Shown one piece after another: positions 18,167 through 29,561 of a DNA stretch of 64,000 nucleotides (within the stretch, counting starts at the first letter, position 1; every line of letters starts with the position of its first letter). The position numbers were made by a program, and so were the translations under genes. The notes under the pieces are model-generated. The model was given only the letters and a program-made list of their open reading frames with translations. It had not been told where the DNA came from and did no database searches. Source of the stretch: Xestospongia muta (taxonomy: Eukaryota > Porifera > Demospongiae > Haplosclerida > Petrosiidae); NCBI GenBank assembly GCA_963693285.1, contig OY848926.1, positions 2,175,001 through 2,239,000 on the forward strand, given 5' to 3'.

Positions 18167-20629
18167 TCAACTTTGATAACCTGTCCATGTAATGGGTGGA
18201 GCTAAGTGGATTCTTCGCCCATTTTTCATAAAACTAACAATACCTTTATAAGCTGTTCTGGGAACACCATCCTAAATGGATGGACACGTGATTGGTCAAT
18301 GGATCTCTCTCAATAAAAAATTGTAAAACTCACTTTTAAATCTGACATGAGGCCAAATTTCTTAGCTAAGTTAGTGAAGTCTTTATTACTTGAATATCTG
18401 ATGACCACTTCATCTTTGCTCTGACTTTGTTGAATTTGAGTCAAAGTTTCTGATGGCAATCCATGTACATGATCAACAAAAACACGTTGGTAATTTCTCT
18501 GTCACAACAACAAACAAATAAACAAATACAATACACAATGAATTACTTGTAATAAATAAGAGAGATCGGCAGATGTAAAGTTGTAAGGATTATCTTCTAG
18601 GACAATATATTGGAGATGTTGGTTAAAATATTGTCCATTACTGACACCTTTACGACCAAAGGTCATTGTACGAGATACTTCTGGTCTAATACAAGATCTT
18701 TGAGAGAAACATTAAATATGTCGACTTGTATAGATCTGCCTAACCTTCCTTGTCTTTGTCGATCTTGTCTTAACCAATCATCCCAGTAACTATATAAGCA
18801 GTATAATATTATTACTGTTAATTATAGGAGCTGACCTTTTTGGCCATTTGGGTTTTAGTTCTTGCCACAAGTCCGAAGTCAACATCCATCCAAGTCCAGG
18901 AAAAAAATCAGATCTATATAAAAGATCTGTTAGAGAATATGAGATCATGTATAAGTTCACATTACTAACTAACTAACCATTTCTTTTTGTGTCAATAAAC
19001 CCTTTCTTTCCGTTATCATTCCAGGCAGACACACACATTAAAGATGAATCAGATAACAAGAGAGAACGGGTAGCTTCCATATAAGAAAAAAAATCTGGAG
19101 CTACTTCTAAATCATCTAAATTCAAAGAGAGTATTCAAAGAGCCAATAGCCAGAGTACATGAGTGCTGTACCTTCAACAACTATAGCAACACGGTATCCA
19201 TAGACTTCAAATACTTGTGTTAGTGCCCACTTATAATGACGAGCTATCTTGTAGTAACCTTTCATCTTTGCCTCCTTTCTTTCTAATGGAATATCAGAGA
19301 GATCTGGTTGCTATTGTAAAGGAAGAGTGTACACTATAATGGCATCAACTAGTACTATAACCTTTATATGTTTGATGCTATTCTTATATGAAGCAATGAC
19401 ATCAGCCGTCTTTTGATGATTACAATCTTGACTTACAATTATAGGGAACTTCTCCTGAGAAGGACGATATCTGAAGTGAAAGAAAAGATCAGATATACAA
19501 GTTTTTTAACAGATGTATAAACATCAATAATAAATATTGTAAGATTTATGGAAGCCTAGTGGGAGAGTCTGAGCTTCAGGCATGGTTTAGTGGAACAGTC
19601 CAAACCACAGGCCACATACTTGAATGCTTAACATTTAGAGTTTAGAGGGTGGTGATCAGTATTTAAAACGTACTGTACTTGGACTACCCTATTAATTTCT
19701 ACTATAATTATACAATTACTTTAAATATTTTTGCCATCCATCCAGCAATCCATCTATCCATCTATTCATCCATCCAGCAATCCATCTATCCATCCATTTA
19801 TCCATCTATCTATCCATTTATCCATCTATCTATCCATTTATCCATTTACTTCAATAATGAATTAATAGCTCTATTGACAGTCTCTCTATCACAAGCTATC
19901 AATAAAACTGCTATCGGATTTGATGAGTGAAGTAAAGTCGGAGATGAGGGGGTGTCCTTCTTAGAAGGAGCTTGCGATGATATTAATTTTAAATTAAATG
20001 TTGTATTATACAATACTGCAAAAAAAGAGAAAATAAACTTAACAGTTATACTATTAATGATCTCATTTTCAGTTCCTTTACTGTTAATTTCAATGTTTAG
20101 TAGTAATAACTGTCATACTGAATTAGTAAACAGATGACTAATGAAAAAGGAGATTGACTTGTAATATAATATGGGACACTAATGCTCTAATTATGGATGG
20201 TTAATCACTTGTGAAAATCAAGGGGCATCCTCTTGTCAGAGAGGAGTATTAATGCTAAAGCATTCTAGGTTGTTTTTATGCTCTCATTTATGACTGAATT
20301 AAATATATAAATTACTGTTGATGTACATTTTAGCTTTCGTATGTCTTCCTGTATTTGAGCCATATTACCAGAATATTTAGAATCCATTTTATCAACTGTA
20401 TCTGTTAATGTTTCAATATGTTGTCGATGAAGTTGTAATTGTTTTTCAACATAACGTTTGAGAGAGTTCTGGTCTTCAATCTAAAGAATGAGAAGATATT
20501 CATAAAACTCTCACACCTCTCTCACACACACACCGGTTGAGGAGGTCGGTTAATATAGAGAAAAGTAATGATAAATCCCCAAATAGAGACAACCATACAG
20601 ATAATAGCTAAGGTCGTCATCGGACGCAT
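18167..20629 (-). CDS. MGAT1: N-acetylglucosaminyltransferase I (GlcNAc-T I)
   Basis: Minus-strand exons include 20534-20629, 20327-20480, 19850-19910, 19362-19470, 19172-19310, 18978-19115, 18836-18926, 18745-18789 and two more down to 18167. A type II anchor ([19 protein letters not shown]) and a stem helix precede the GT13 catalytic domain. This has [35 protein letters not shown], the metal-binding [48 protein letters not shown] and [11 protein letters not shown]. It starts conversion of high-mannose to hybrid/complex N-glycans in the Golgi. The LLIACDR strand is on a 61-bp exon isolated by large introns, one containing an ATCC minisatellite. Divergent from HPS6 with 111 bp between starts. 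Confidence 0.95.
19738..19846 (+). repeat. ATCC/ATCT minisatellite in MGAT1 intron
   Basis: Degenerate CCATCTATCCAT-type tandem repeat, ending directly against the donor side of the 61-bp MGAT1 exon. Confidence 0.9.
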
Positions 20630-20740
20630 TCTTGACTTGTTCAGTTATTAGAGGCCTCCAAAGTGAAGACATTCATCTCAGCAAGTAGGCGTGTGGGTTG
20701 CTGATTGTGTTGCGTAGCAGCGTAGGGGTTAAAAATAGAA
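20630..20740. promoter_or_regulatory. Divergent promoter, MGAT1 / HPS6
   Basis: 111 bp between start codons. Holds GGCGTGTGGG (CACCC-type) and TAGGGGTTAAA. The TAGGGGTTAAA word also occurs in the PRUNE/SECISBP2 interval. Confidence 0.6.
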
Positions 20741-23700
20741 ATGGGTCTTTTTGAAGTGCAGAGACTTTTAGAAGGGCCTTCTCTCAGAGGTTCTCAAGTA
20801 GGTTAATTGTTTTATCAAGTCACGTAATTAAGCTTTTGTTATTTAGGCTCTTAGAGACTTGCTAATGGACCTGGGTAACGTTGAAGGGGTGTGGCTAGTG
20901 TCCGGTCATGTTTTTGCTGCATATTGGTCTGGAAGTAAGTAGAGATACCACGTGATTATCATGTGATAGGCTTTTAGATGAACGCAAGGTACATATATTT
21001 GATCAAGTGCCAGTGAAGGTTCTTCCATTTGATGGATCCAATCAAGTGGGCGTGGCTTCAAAAGTTATTGAAATATTGCTCTTTGATCAGGATACTGTCT
21101 TAATAGTAAGTCTTACGATCACATGACTGTCACATGATCATTATTATCTAGGTGGAAACTACTGGTGTTGTTCATGTACTTAAATATTTTGCTAATGACT
21201 ATCATTGGATGCCTACCCATAAATTTGTGTTATATACTGAAAAAGGAGGCGTGACCAGTGGTACTTTATGTGGACATGGCCAATTAATCTACTCTGTCGG
21301 CGATGCATCACAAAATGGCTGGAATCATTCAGTATATTCTGTCTATATTAATATTGGTAAGTCATTTAAGTTTATTAATGGAAGCTATATCCTTTAGAGC
21401 TTACTAATGGTAGCTATCCTAGGTCACTATGGTAAATACTGATGTTCACTTGTCTAGAGCTTACTAATGGTAGCTATCCTAGGTCACTATGGTAAATACT
21501 GATGCTCACTTGTCTAGAGCTTACTAAAGGTAGCTATCCTAGGTCATAGTCTCGTGTAGCTAGCCCCTCCCCCCTATGGGAAGGGAGGGTCTGGTCAACT
21601 GTAAATATAGCTCTTGTTCAGAGAACTACCAGAAATTCGGTAGTTGATAAGTGGTGTTAAGAGGAAGGAGGGCAAACACCCACTTTAAAAATGCTAACTC
21701 AACAGAAACATAATTCAGTGTAAATTAGCTCAGCAGGCTCCTTTGTTCTGCCTTATGCAAAGCTCCATTAAGTATACAAATAACCAATGCTTTCATCAGT
21801 CAAGTTGTAATAAAGTCTAACCTTCGAAACTGTCATGGATAATTGAGAAGCTGCAATTCAAGCTGCTGCTACTAGACTAATAGTTACACTTAAGTTGAAG
21901 CAACTTTAAGCAATAATGGCTTTCATCTCAGGGAGTAATTTACTTCGTCACGAGAGTACCTAGGTCACTGTGGTAAGTGCTGATGTTTGTTAGTTTAGAG
22001 CTTACTATTTTTTCACTATTTAGAGCTTACAGATATTTTCTACTTAAGTGTATGATATTATCTGTTTAGGTGAGGGTGGAGCTGTAGAGCTGTCTGACCA
22101 CACCCATCTTTTGTCACACTGTCCCTCGTTATGTTTTTATGCTGGTCAGCTGGGGGTGTGGCTAGTTCCTAAAAGTGGAGAAACAGTACCAGCCAATTTA
22201 TTGATGTATTGGAATGGACATGACAAACACATACAGGTATATGTCCAGTGCTATATTTCGTCTGTCCATTTCTATTTACAATTAATCCATAGCTATATTT
22301 CATATATCCATTTCTATTTATTATTAATCCATAACTATATTTCATCTATCCATTTCTATTTTATTAATAGCCCATTATATGGAGTGAGAATGATCTACGG
22401 GTTATGAAAAAATTGTATACTAAAGATTTTAAAGTTTTATGTCAAAGAACTGCTACTGTTTGGAGCAAGGTAAGATGTATGGCAAATTCTATAGGTCTCC
22501 AGGTTTCTTGTGGTTAATAAACCTCTGAGAAGGAAACTCCCTTTAATTAAGATTATATTATTATTAATCTCGGTGGATGAAATGTGTGATGTATTTCTGT
22601 AGGTGTCTGTATTGTCTCCATTGATCTGCTTTGCTGTTCATCCAGTATCCTTTGATCTCATGTGTCTCACAGAAAATGGGTGTGTCTATCAGCTCATAGA
22701 AACAGCTGGTATAGAAAACTATCCCATACAAACCACGCCCATCTTTTTTAATAACTTAGGTTCATGTCGACAACAGCTATTTATAAAGCTGAACGATTTC
22801 TGTGAGCGATATCCTTCACCAAAACATTGGTTTTCATATTCTACTATTCCTGATCTTGAGCTGTTTTTTCTCCATACTTATCTTGGTATATGTCATCGAG
22901 GAGAATTAAGGTATTCATCAAACATGTACTCTCGTAGCAAAATTAATAAAAGCCACACCCACATAGATTATATGATACCCATACTGGTGAGTTTATTTGG
23001 GAGTGTGATGACCTGGATCATCCTACAACGAAACTCTTGGTCCCGCCCACAACTCCATTCACTGATGTTCCACCTCCCGTATCATTATGGAACCAGAGTG
23101 GTGTTTATTTTTTGCGTGTAAGAGAATTTATTATTTTGTACATGTTTTTTTTCATATTTACTTGTCTTATAGTGTAAACGTATATCTGACCATGCCCAAA
23201 TGTTTGTTGATAGCTTGTTTCCCATAGCAACCAATGCCGATGAGGTAATAGTACTATTATTTATTCCATCATGTTCCATTAATATATTATCCTCCTTTCT
23301 CTCCATCCATCCATATATTTATCTATTTATTAGACAACCCCTGGTGATTATCTTGATAATGGTGAAATATTAGCTGCTCAGTTGTGTCATTTGTGGTCAC
23401 TGGATATGTTAGCGTCACAATATACTATAAAACTAGCTCATGAACGTCTTATGGTAACACTTCATTTAATAATGTTGTTGTTATTTGTCATTTAGGATAC
23501 TAATGTTACCGAATCAAACCACACCACTCTTTCACGTCTCCTCCCACCTGAGGTATATAATATTATAATTATTAACATTTTATTTTGGAGGTCGACTATA
23601 GTTGTTAGAATTAATGGACCATTTATCAGTGCAGAATCCTGTGATATGTGTAGCATTAATGAGCCAGGTATTTTAATTATTATATATCCATTTTTTGTTT

Positions 23701-25865
23701 TATGTATCCTTTTGTCATTGTCATCTGTCCATTCTTTTGGTAACAGTATCCAATTTATCGTAAAACAATAGCTGATCACTTAACACGATTTCTTCAGCGT
23801 TACTATGACAACATATCAAATAACATACAGACACCATTAAATGCTCAAACAGGTTGGTAATATCACTTGATTATCACATGACTGTCATATGATTACTACA
23901 GCTCCTTTATTAAGCAAATATCTGGAATTATCTCAGCAATATGACAACTTGTTGGCCACACCTACATTTCCAGTACTTATATAATTCAATCTCATTTGGC
24001 CATTTTGTATTTAGGTTGACCACACCCCCTCCATACAGGAGAGAGTATGTGAAATATTGGAGTGCTCACAGCAATCGACTGTGGGTGGTGACCCTACAGG
24101 TAGAGTTAATGATATTCATGAGTATGAGAATACTTTGTTTTATCCATGTAGTTCATTTAAGGGCCGAGCTACTGTCATACAGTTTCTCTCATCCACTGGA
24201 GACTCTGTCTGGAATTAAACAATTTATGAGAATAAAAACAACATTTGCTGAAGGTATACTGCGATGGATAACACACCTCTCATTTTAAAATATTTTCTCT
24301 AATATATTAATTTATAATTACATATTAATTATAGGAGCCATATTTGTAATTGACATGTTTTATGATGATTTTATATTGTAGCTATTTTAAACCTACAACA
24401 AAATTTGGGAGAATTTGATCTCAACTGGCGTGGCCTACTAGCTTCTGAAATTGCTGAAAAAATTCCAGAAAAATCTCTCAAAGTAAGCATTCAAATAAAC
24501 AGAGGTTAGTGATAGTACGTCTTTAGCCAACACCTCAGATTGTTCATCTACCAATCTTTGAAGTTGCAACCCAACTCCTTTTTACTTATGATCCTCAAGA
24601 CCTCCCTTCATTTGTGTCATTTGTACACATGGTACGTGATCAACAAAGCATCAGTGATTCCACCTACGCTCGGCAGTGTCCCAAGGTAAAGTGCCACGCC
24701 CATACTTCTTGATAATTACTAAGTATTTCAGGGGTATTTCTATCATAGAGCAGTGGATACTCTAACTCCACCCACTTCAGGATCGTCAACTGATCAGACT
24801 CGATCTTATTGTAAAATATTATTAATGAGGTATTACATAAGATTACTAAGATGTACAATGTAAGATTACTGAGATATCAGGAAAAATACTAATAATGCAC
24901 ATGAAGATTACTAAGATTGAATGATTTACTGAGCAGACGTATTATTTGATATCATTATTTTATATTCACAGTGATCATACCAACTCTGAAATTAATGCTC
25001 TTACATTCTTATTGGAACATCATATGTGGCAGGACGTCATACAAATGTTACATCAGGTCCATCCTATGGTAAGTACAGTGATAGATTTCTCTTGATCTAG
25101 TAATCTACTATTCCATCTGTCACAGGTCTCTTCTTCTATTCAATGTGCTTTATTTTATCGCACATTATGTCATTTATCTAAAGAAGGCCTACTTCATAAA
25201 CATATCAACTCTATATGGTCATTATTACCGGAGTCATTTAGGTAAATGTAATGATTTGGAAAATTCCCATAACTTGTATTCAATGATGTTTATAATTTGT
25301 TAATAACTTGTTTTTCTCTAGTGTACTTGAGTTTATGGATGTTTTAAAATCATCTACAAAGACCAGTCACAGAGCAGGTAGTTCATTTATACAGATTAGA
25401 ATCACAATTCTTTTGAAAATAAAACAGTTTATTTCATATAATCCATATTAGTCTGTCCTCCATTATCTGTAATTCAATATTATTTTCATTCACCCATTAA
25501 GTTCCTATTACGTAATTGGGTAGTCCCTTTAATTGACTAGTTATCAATATAATTATCAGAATCTGTTTATTTGGTAGATCAAGTTTATATTGAAGAGGAA
25601 GATGGTTTAACAGTAAGTAATAATACATACTACTACAAGGAAATAAATTTAACCCTGTAGTTATAAAGGAACCTATAGTAATAACATACCTACTCATGTA
25701 CTGGGCATAGTTTCTAATAATTGCCCATTACCTCTGTTACATAAATGTTTAAGGTCTTTTGACCACACCCCTTATACCCTTTTTCTATTGTAGGTAGCGC
25801 AAGTTATTCCGTATGTTTTAGAACTTTTATCTCAACAGAAAACAACACAACAACAACAACAATAA
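20741..25865 (+). CDS. HPS6: BLOC-2 subunit HPS6-like protein
   Basis: About 17 exons; first ones 20741-20797, 20847-20934, 20978-21105, 21152-21356, 22070-22236, 22371-22469, 22603-22910, 22967-23117; last 25794-25865. Similarity to human HPS6 is by pattern, not high identity. It includes HTHLLSHCPSLCF with a following W(L)VPK and LLMYWNG (human HVLLHHCP, LIWS), SPLICFAVHP with GCVYQL, LYDTHTGEFIWE, an L.A.QL block after DYLDNGE, and the C-terminal GLTVAQVIPYVLELL (human LTVGLLKALLEQ). The N-terminal half looks like a WD/beta-propeller, the C-terminal half helical. HPS3, 5 and 6 form BLOC-2 on endosomes for cargo delivery to lysosome-related organelles. The C-terminus ends in polyglutamine (CAA repeat). 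Family call good, not certain. Confidence 0.78.
21396..21546 (+). repeat. Exact 60-bp tandem repeat in HPS6 intron 4
   Basis: Units 21396-21455 and 21456-21515 differ at one base; a third unit is interrupted at 21546 by a transposon and resumes, diverged, after 21958. Unit landmark: GAGCTTACTAATGGTAGCTA. Confidence 0.95.
21547..21958. mobile_element. Mutator-like MITE with 9-bp target duplication
   Basis: 412 bp flanked by CCTAGGTCA on both sides (21538-21546 and 21959-21967). Ends form a 10-bp inverted repeat: left TAGTCTCGTG, right reverse complement TACTCTCGTG. A 9-bp duplication suggests a Mutator-type transposase. No coding capacity. It sits inside the third unit of the 60-bp repeat array. 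Confidence 0.7.
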
Positions 25866-25987
25866 AATTATGTGTTAAATTTGAACTACAAAAAAATTTT
25901 GTTTGATTTTTGGCCGGGTAATAAAAAATGTAGAGATCAACAATAAACTAACGTACGTCACCTGAAGTAATTATGTTGTGGGTGTGG

Positions 25988-26397
25988 CTAACTGGACTCG
26001 ACTGAAGCTGTTGGTTCTTCTCTGTAGAGGGAAGGATTAATATCTTGATCAGCTCTAAAAACAAAAACATTATTTTAGTGAGTATATGTCAACAATAACT
26101 GACCTTCTCACAACATCTGGTATCATCATAGAATCCAGTTTTACATACTCGTTTAACTGGTTAAGACTCTCAATGTAGTGTACCTTACGATAAAACTTGC
26201 GACTATAATGTGAGGAGACAGGATAGATTGGTCATGCCCCTTAATTATACTTACCTGATGAAGGGTCTAAGTAATCTTAGCATAGTCTTAACCCAAAAAG
26301 TTGGATGAACAATATTTAACTGCTTGAGATTTTTACGTAATCTGGAGGAAAAATATGTTCAATTGTTCAATTTCACCTATCCTCCCTCTCTCCCTCC

Positions 26398-26459
<62 letters not shown>

Positions 26460-29434
26460 CATACCTTCTATCGATCATTTTATAAAATCGATGAAACCAT
26501 TGTATACCTGGCATACTATTACGAGGTGCTCCACTATGTAAGTACACAATAACATAGTCATCAACCACCAACTGGTCAAGAACTGATAGAACATAGCTAT
26601 ATAAAATTGAATAGTCCAATAGATAATAACAAATGGATCATTTGACAAAGAATGCTTACAAAAATGTCTGTGAAATGACTTGAGGATAATTTCTGAGGTT
26701 TTTGGGCGGCAAATAGAAAGCACTTATTACTATCACAGCAGTTTGTTCGCTACCAAGGTAACCTAATAAATCACAGAAGCTTGTTATTTTTCTCTTAATA
26801 GGACTGACCTCCATGTTGGATTATTGGACGATATGGTTCTATCAATTTAAGACTGATGCGTCGCTGTTCTCCACCAACAGAGACAAATCGAAAAGAACGA
26901 GTTTCATCATTCTCTTCCTCTGGACTATACTCTGGTACAGGTGGCTCTGGGGGCTATATAAAAATGGACAAATGAGTGAAAATGGATGCATAGATCCTAC
27001 CTCACTGGGCAACACAGCAGGAGACGAGACAGACCCTGAAGATGATACCATGATAATTTCTGGTTCTAAAGGTGGTGCTGGAGGTGGCTGTTCACTAGAA
27101 ACACTTTGGCTTATGTGTTTATCTTCAATTGAGCTAGAACTGTGATCAGCAAGGTTTGTGAGAGAAGCATTTGGTGAAATAGATGGTGAATTCTCATGGT
27201 CGCTGTCCTGAGCTAAAGCAAATGAGTCCATGCTTTCTCCTAAACGTGCACTAATACTTTCTAGTTGTAATAAACTGCCTTGATGACTTGAAGAGGGCTG
27301 TAGGAAGGTATTATAGTGACAATATAGAATATATTCATGTTATTGGACACCCAATTGATATGAGTATTGTTACTATTTTGTGTGATAGTAATGGGGAAAT
27401 ACCAGCTGTAACTGTCAAAATATAATTCTCCTTAGTCAGGTTCATATTGTGTACAAGAATGAACATCAAATAAAAATTCACTTCGCATACAAATTAAATA
27501 TTAATTTACAATATAAACAATAATTTCTTAACAATTATCAGATTCTTAGATTACCTGAGACTCATCCTCTGCTTCTTTGATTCCTCCCCCACTCTCTTCT
27601 TTTTTGTTGTCTTCCACTTTTAGTTCCTCTTCTATTAACAATGGGGCAAGAGCATCTTCTAAATATAGAGTATTTGATCGTGGAAAGCCATGTATCCTAA
27701 CTGTTTCTTCTTTTTCACTGAAAAAGAACAAAAATTTTAAAAAATCTGTCATGAAGTGAAGTCTAAAGTCTAAATAACATGGACTTGATTGTCCCTTAAT
27801 ACATTTATTTTAAATAAATCTCTCCTATGTATCTTCCTTGTTAATCTATTTGTTTTTCAATCCATCCATTCTTAACTCACTCGGAGAGAGAAAGGGATCC
27901 TGTAATAATAGGAAGAATCTGTTTCCGTGACAACGATGTATTGCCTTGTTCCATGATGATACCATCAAACATACCCTCGCCAATTCTTTCCACTTGAAGG
28001 TGAGAATCCACCTCAAGAGTAGCAGCAACGGAGTCCACAAGATCATAATCCACTGGTAGATTTGGAGGTTGATAAAGAGCTATCTGACGTCGTAATGGTT
28101 TCAGCTGTATACTCAACAAAACTAATAGATGGAGTCCCTGTTGATTAGCAAAAACTTCCATGTCGTTGGCGACATCAGCTCGTGTGCTGATTAGGTCTGT
28201 AACAAGCAGGGTCATGGAGGAAAATCCCACAGAGAATTTGCCAACTTGAGATTTCTTGAAATCTTTACGAAGAATTTGCAAAGCAGTCAAATCAGTGACG
28301 TCCTCTCTGGCAGTGAGTACCTATTAACAAGGTCAGGTATATAATAGAGAGTTCATGTTAATATACTAAATTAATATAATATATTAAAGAAAATTTCCCA
28401 AGAGAATATGAGAGAACTTAGCCTCATACCAAGGAGTTCATTCCTGTTTTTGAACTCCTGGGTATGAAGCTAGGGGAACTTAGGTCCAAGAGACTGACTA
28501 CTCTGTCATTGCCACATGTATATGTACATGTACATGTAGATCTACAATCCCTACAAATTACTACCAGAGAATTGTCAATATAAGATACAGTATAGTCAAT
28601 ATACTTAAATGATTATTTAGATGTGTAATTTCCAGAAAGTTTGTCCTTTTTATGTTTATGATAAGAGGAAATATAATCATGATAATTAGATATATGGCCT
28701 TTTGTTAAAGATATACAAGTACCTTGAAGAATAATTGATCTGGTGTCATGGCAACAAGAGGCTCTAATTTTGCAGCAATGTCACGATCTTTATCGGTAAA
28801 TCTTTCTTCCACTTTCAAATTACAAGTATCAATTAAAATGGCTGCCAAAAGAAGAGTTGCAATTTCTGTTGGTATAGAATATTCCTCTGAGTTGATAAGT
28901 CGCTCTCCTACCAAAGTTGAACAAGACCCTACAGCCTCTATAACTCGAGAACAATCTATTGTCTGAGCATCGTCATGGTGATCAATGATCTCGTTAACAT
29001 AGGGGCGGAGCATTTCATCAGGTACATTGTGATCAACCAAAATGACAGTAGGATTCGGTAATAAAGGTATATCGACTTCTGGAAGGAAAAGGAGATGGGT
29101 GGGGTCAATGTCCAGATGTTGCAGAAGCCATATGATATCTTGACGTAATGAGAGGTCCTCGCGATGACAATTAAGCAGGGGCAATGCCAGAGATGAGGGA
29201 TTTGTTATTGCATAATAATGTGCTAAAGCGAGTGCTGAGGCCACAGAGTCGAGATCGCAAGAGTCGTTACCGATAATAACGTGGACGGACGAGAGTTTGT
29301 TCTGGGGCAAGAAAAATAAAGAGAAATAATCGACTACATGTCATAATGACGTAAGTTATGACATAGATGTTTGTACTTACCGGCTGTTTGATTCCCTCAG
29401 CTGCATGATTCAACAATTCCAGTAGACAACTCAT
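25988..29434 (-). CDS. Prune exopolyphosphatase-BCH/CRAL-TRIO fusion (PRUNE2-like)
   Basis: The minus-strand gene starts at 29434 (exons 29381-29434, 28723-29301, about 27886-28320, then linker and BCH exons). The N-terminal DHH phosphoesterase has all four motifs: NDSCDLDSVASALALA, ILVDHN, EIIDHH and VGSCSTLV, followed by a DHHA2 domain (ALQILRKDFKK ... SRKQILPII). An acidic, Ser/Pro-rich linker follows. The C-terminal half is a BNIP2/Cdc42GAP-homology CRAL-TRIO domain: RISLKLIEPYRPIIQHGG, AVIVISAFYLP, QLVVDDYVIVYLH, WFHRFYKMIDRR, NIVHPTFW and a short ADQDINPS tail. Prune proteins hydrolyse short polyphosphates or cyclic nucleotides; BCH domains bind small GTPases and kinesin. The architecture matches vertebrate PRUNE2/BMCC1. 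Gap to the SECISBP2 start is 127 bp. Confidence 0.92.
26399..26457 (+). repeat. (CT)n microsatellite in Prune-BCH intron
   Basis: CT run of about 58 bp just downstream of the donor of the BCH exon ending in MIDRR. Confidence 0.95.
28416..28475. repeat. Imperfect palindrome (foldback element)
   Basis: Arms CCTCATACCAAGGAGTTCA and TGAACTCCTGGGTATGAAG around a 10-bp loop. Inside a Prune-BCH intron. Similar ends occur at 58320 and 61031. Confidence 0.75.
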
Positions 29435-29561
29435 CTCTCCCCCTTTCAAGCGGATGATAGGGGTTAAACTTGCAATTATAACAAGATACAATCCCACCAC
29501 TTAGAAAACTGACCACGCCTAGAAATTTTAGTCACTCACTAGTCACAATTTGCAACGCGTA
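29435..29561. promoter_or_regulatory. Divergent promoter, Prune-BCH / SECISBP2
   Basis: 127 bp between start codons, with TAGGGGTTAAA, CCACGCC and GTCACTCACT repeats; no TATA box. Confidence 0.6.

Noticed and set aside
19679..19930. Plus-strand ORF rich in Ile, Ser and Tyr
   Set aside because: Translation of the ATCC minisatellite inside an MGAT1 intron, antisense to a true exon.
18167..20629. Idea that MGAT1 lacks its LLIACDR strand
   Set aside because: A 61-bp exon at 19850-19910 encodes it and both junction phases fit.
22603..23121. Single 172-codon HPS6 exon
   Set aside because: After 22910 the frame becomes unlike HPS6; an AG|GTATTC donor and an acceptor at 22967 restore LYDTHTGEF in another frame.
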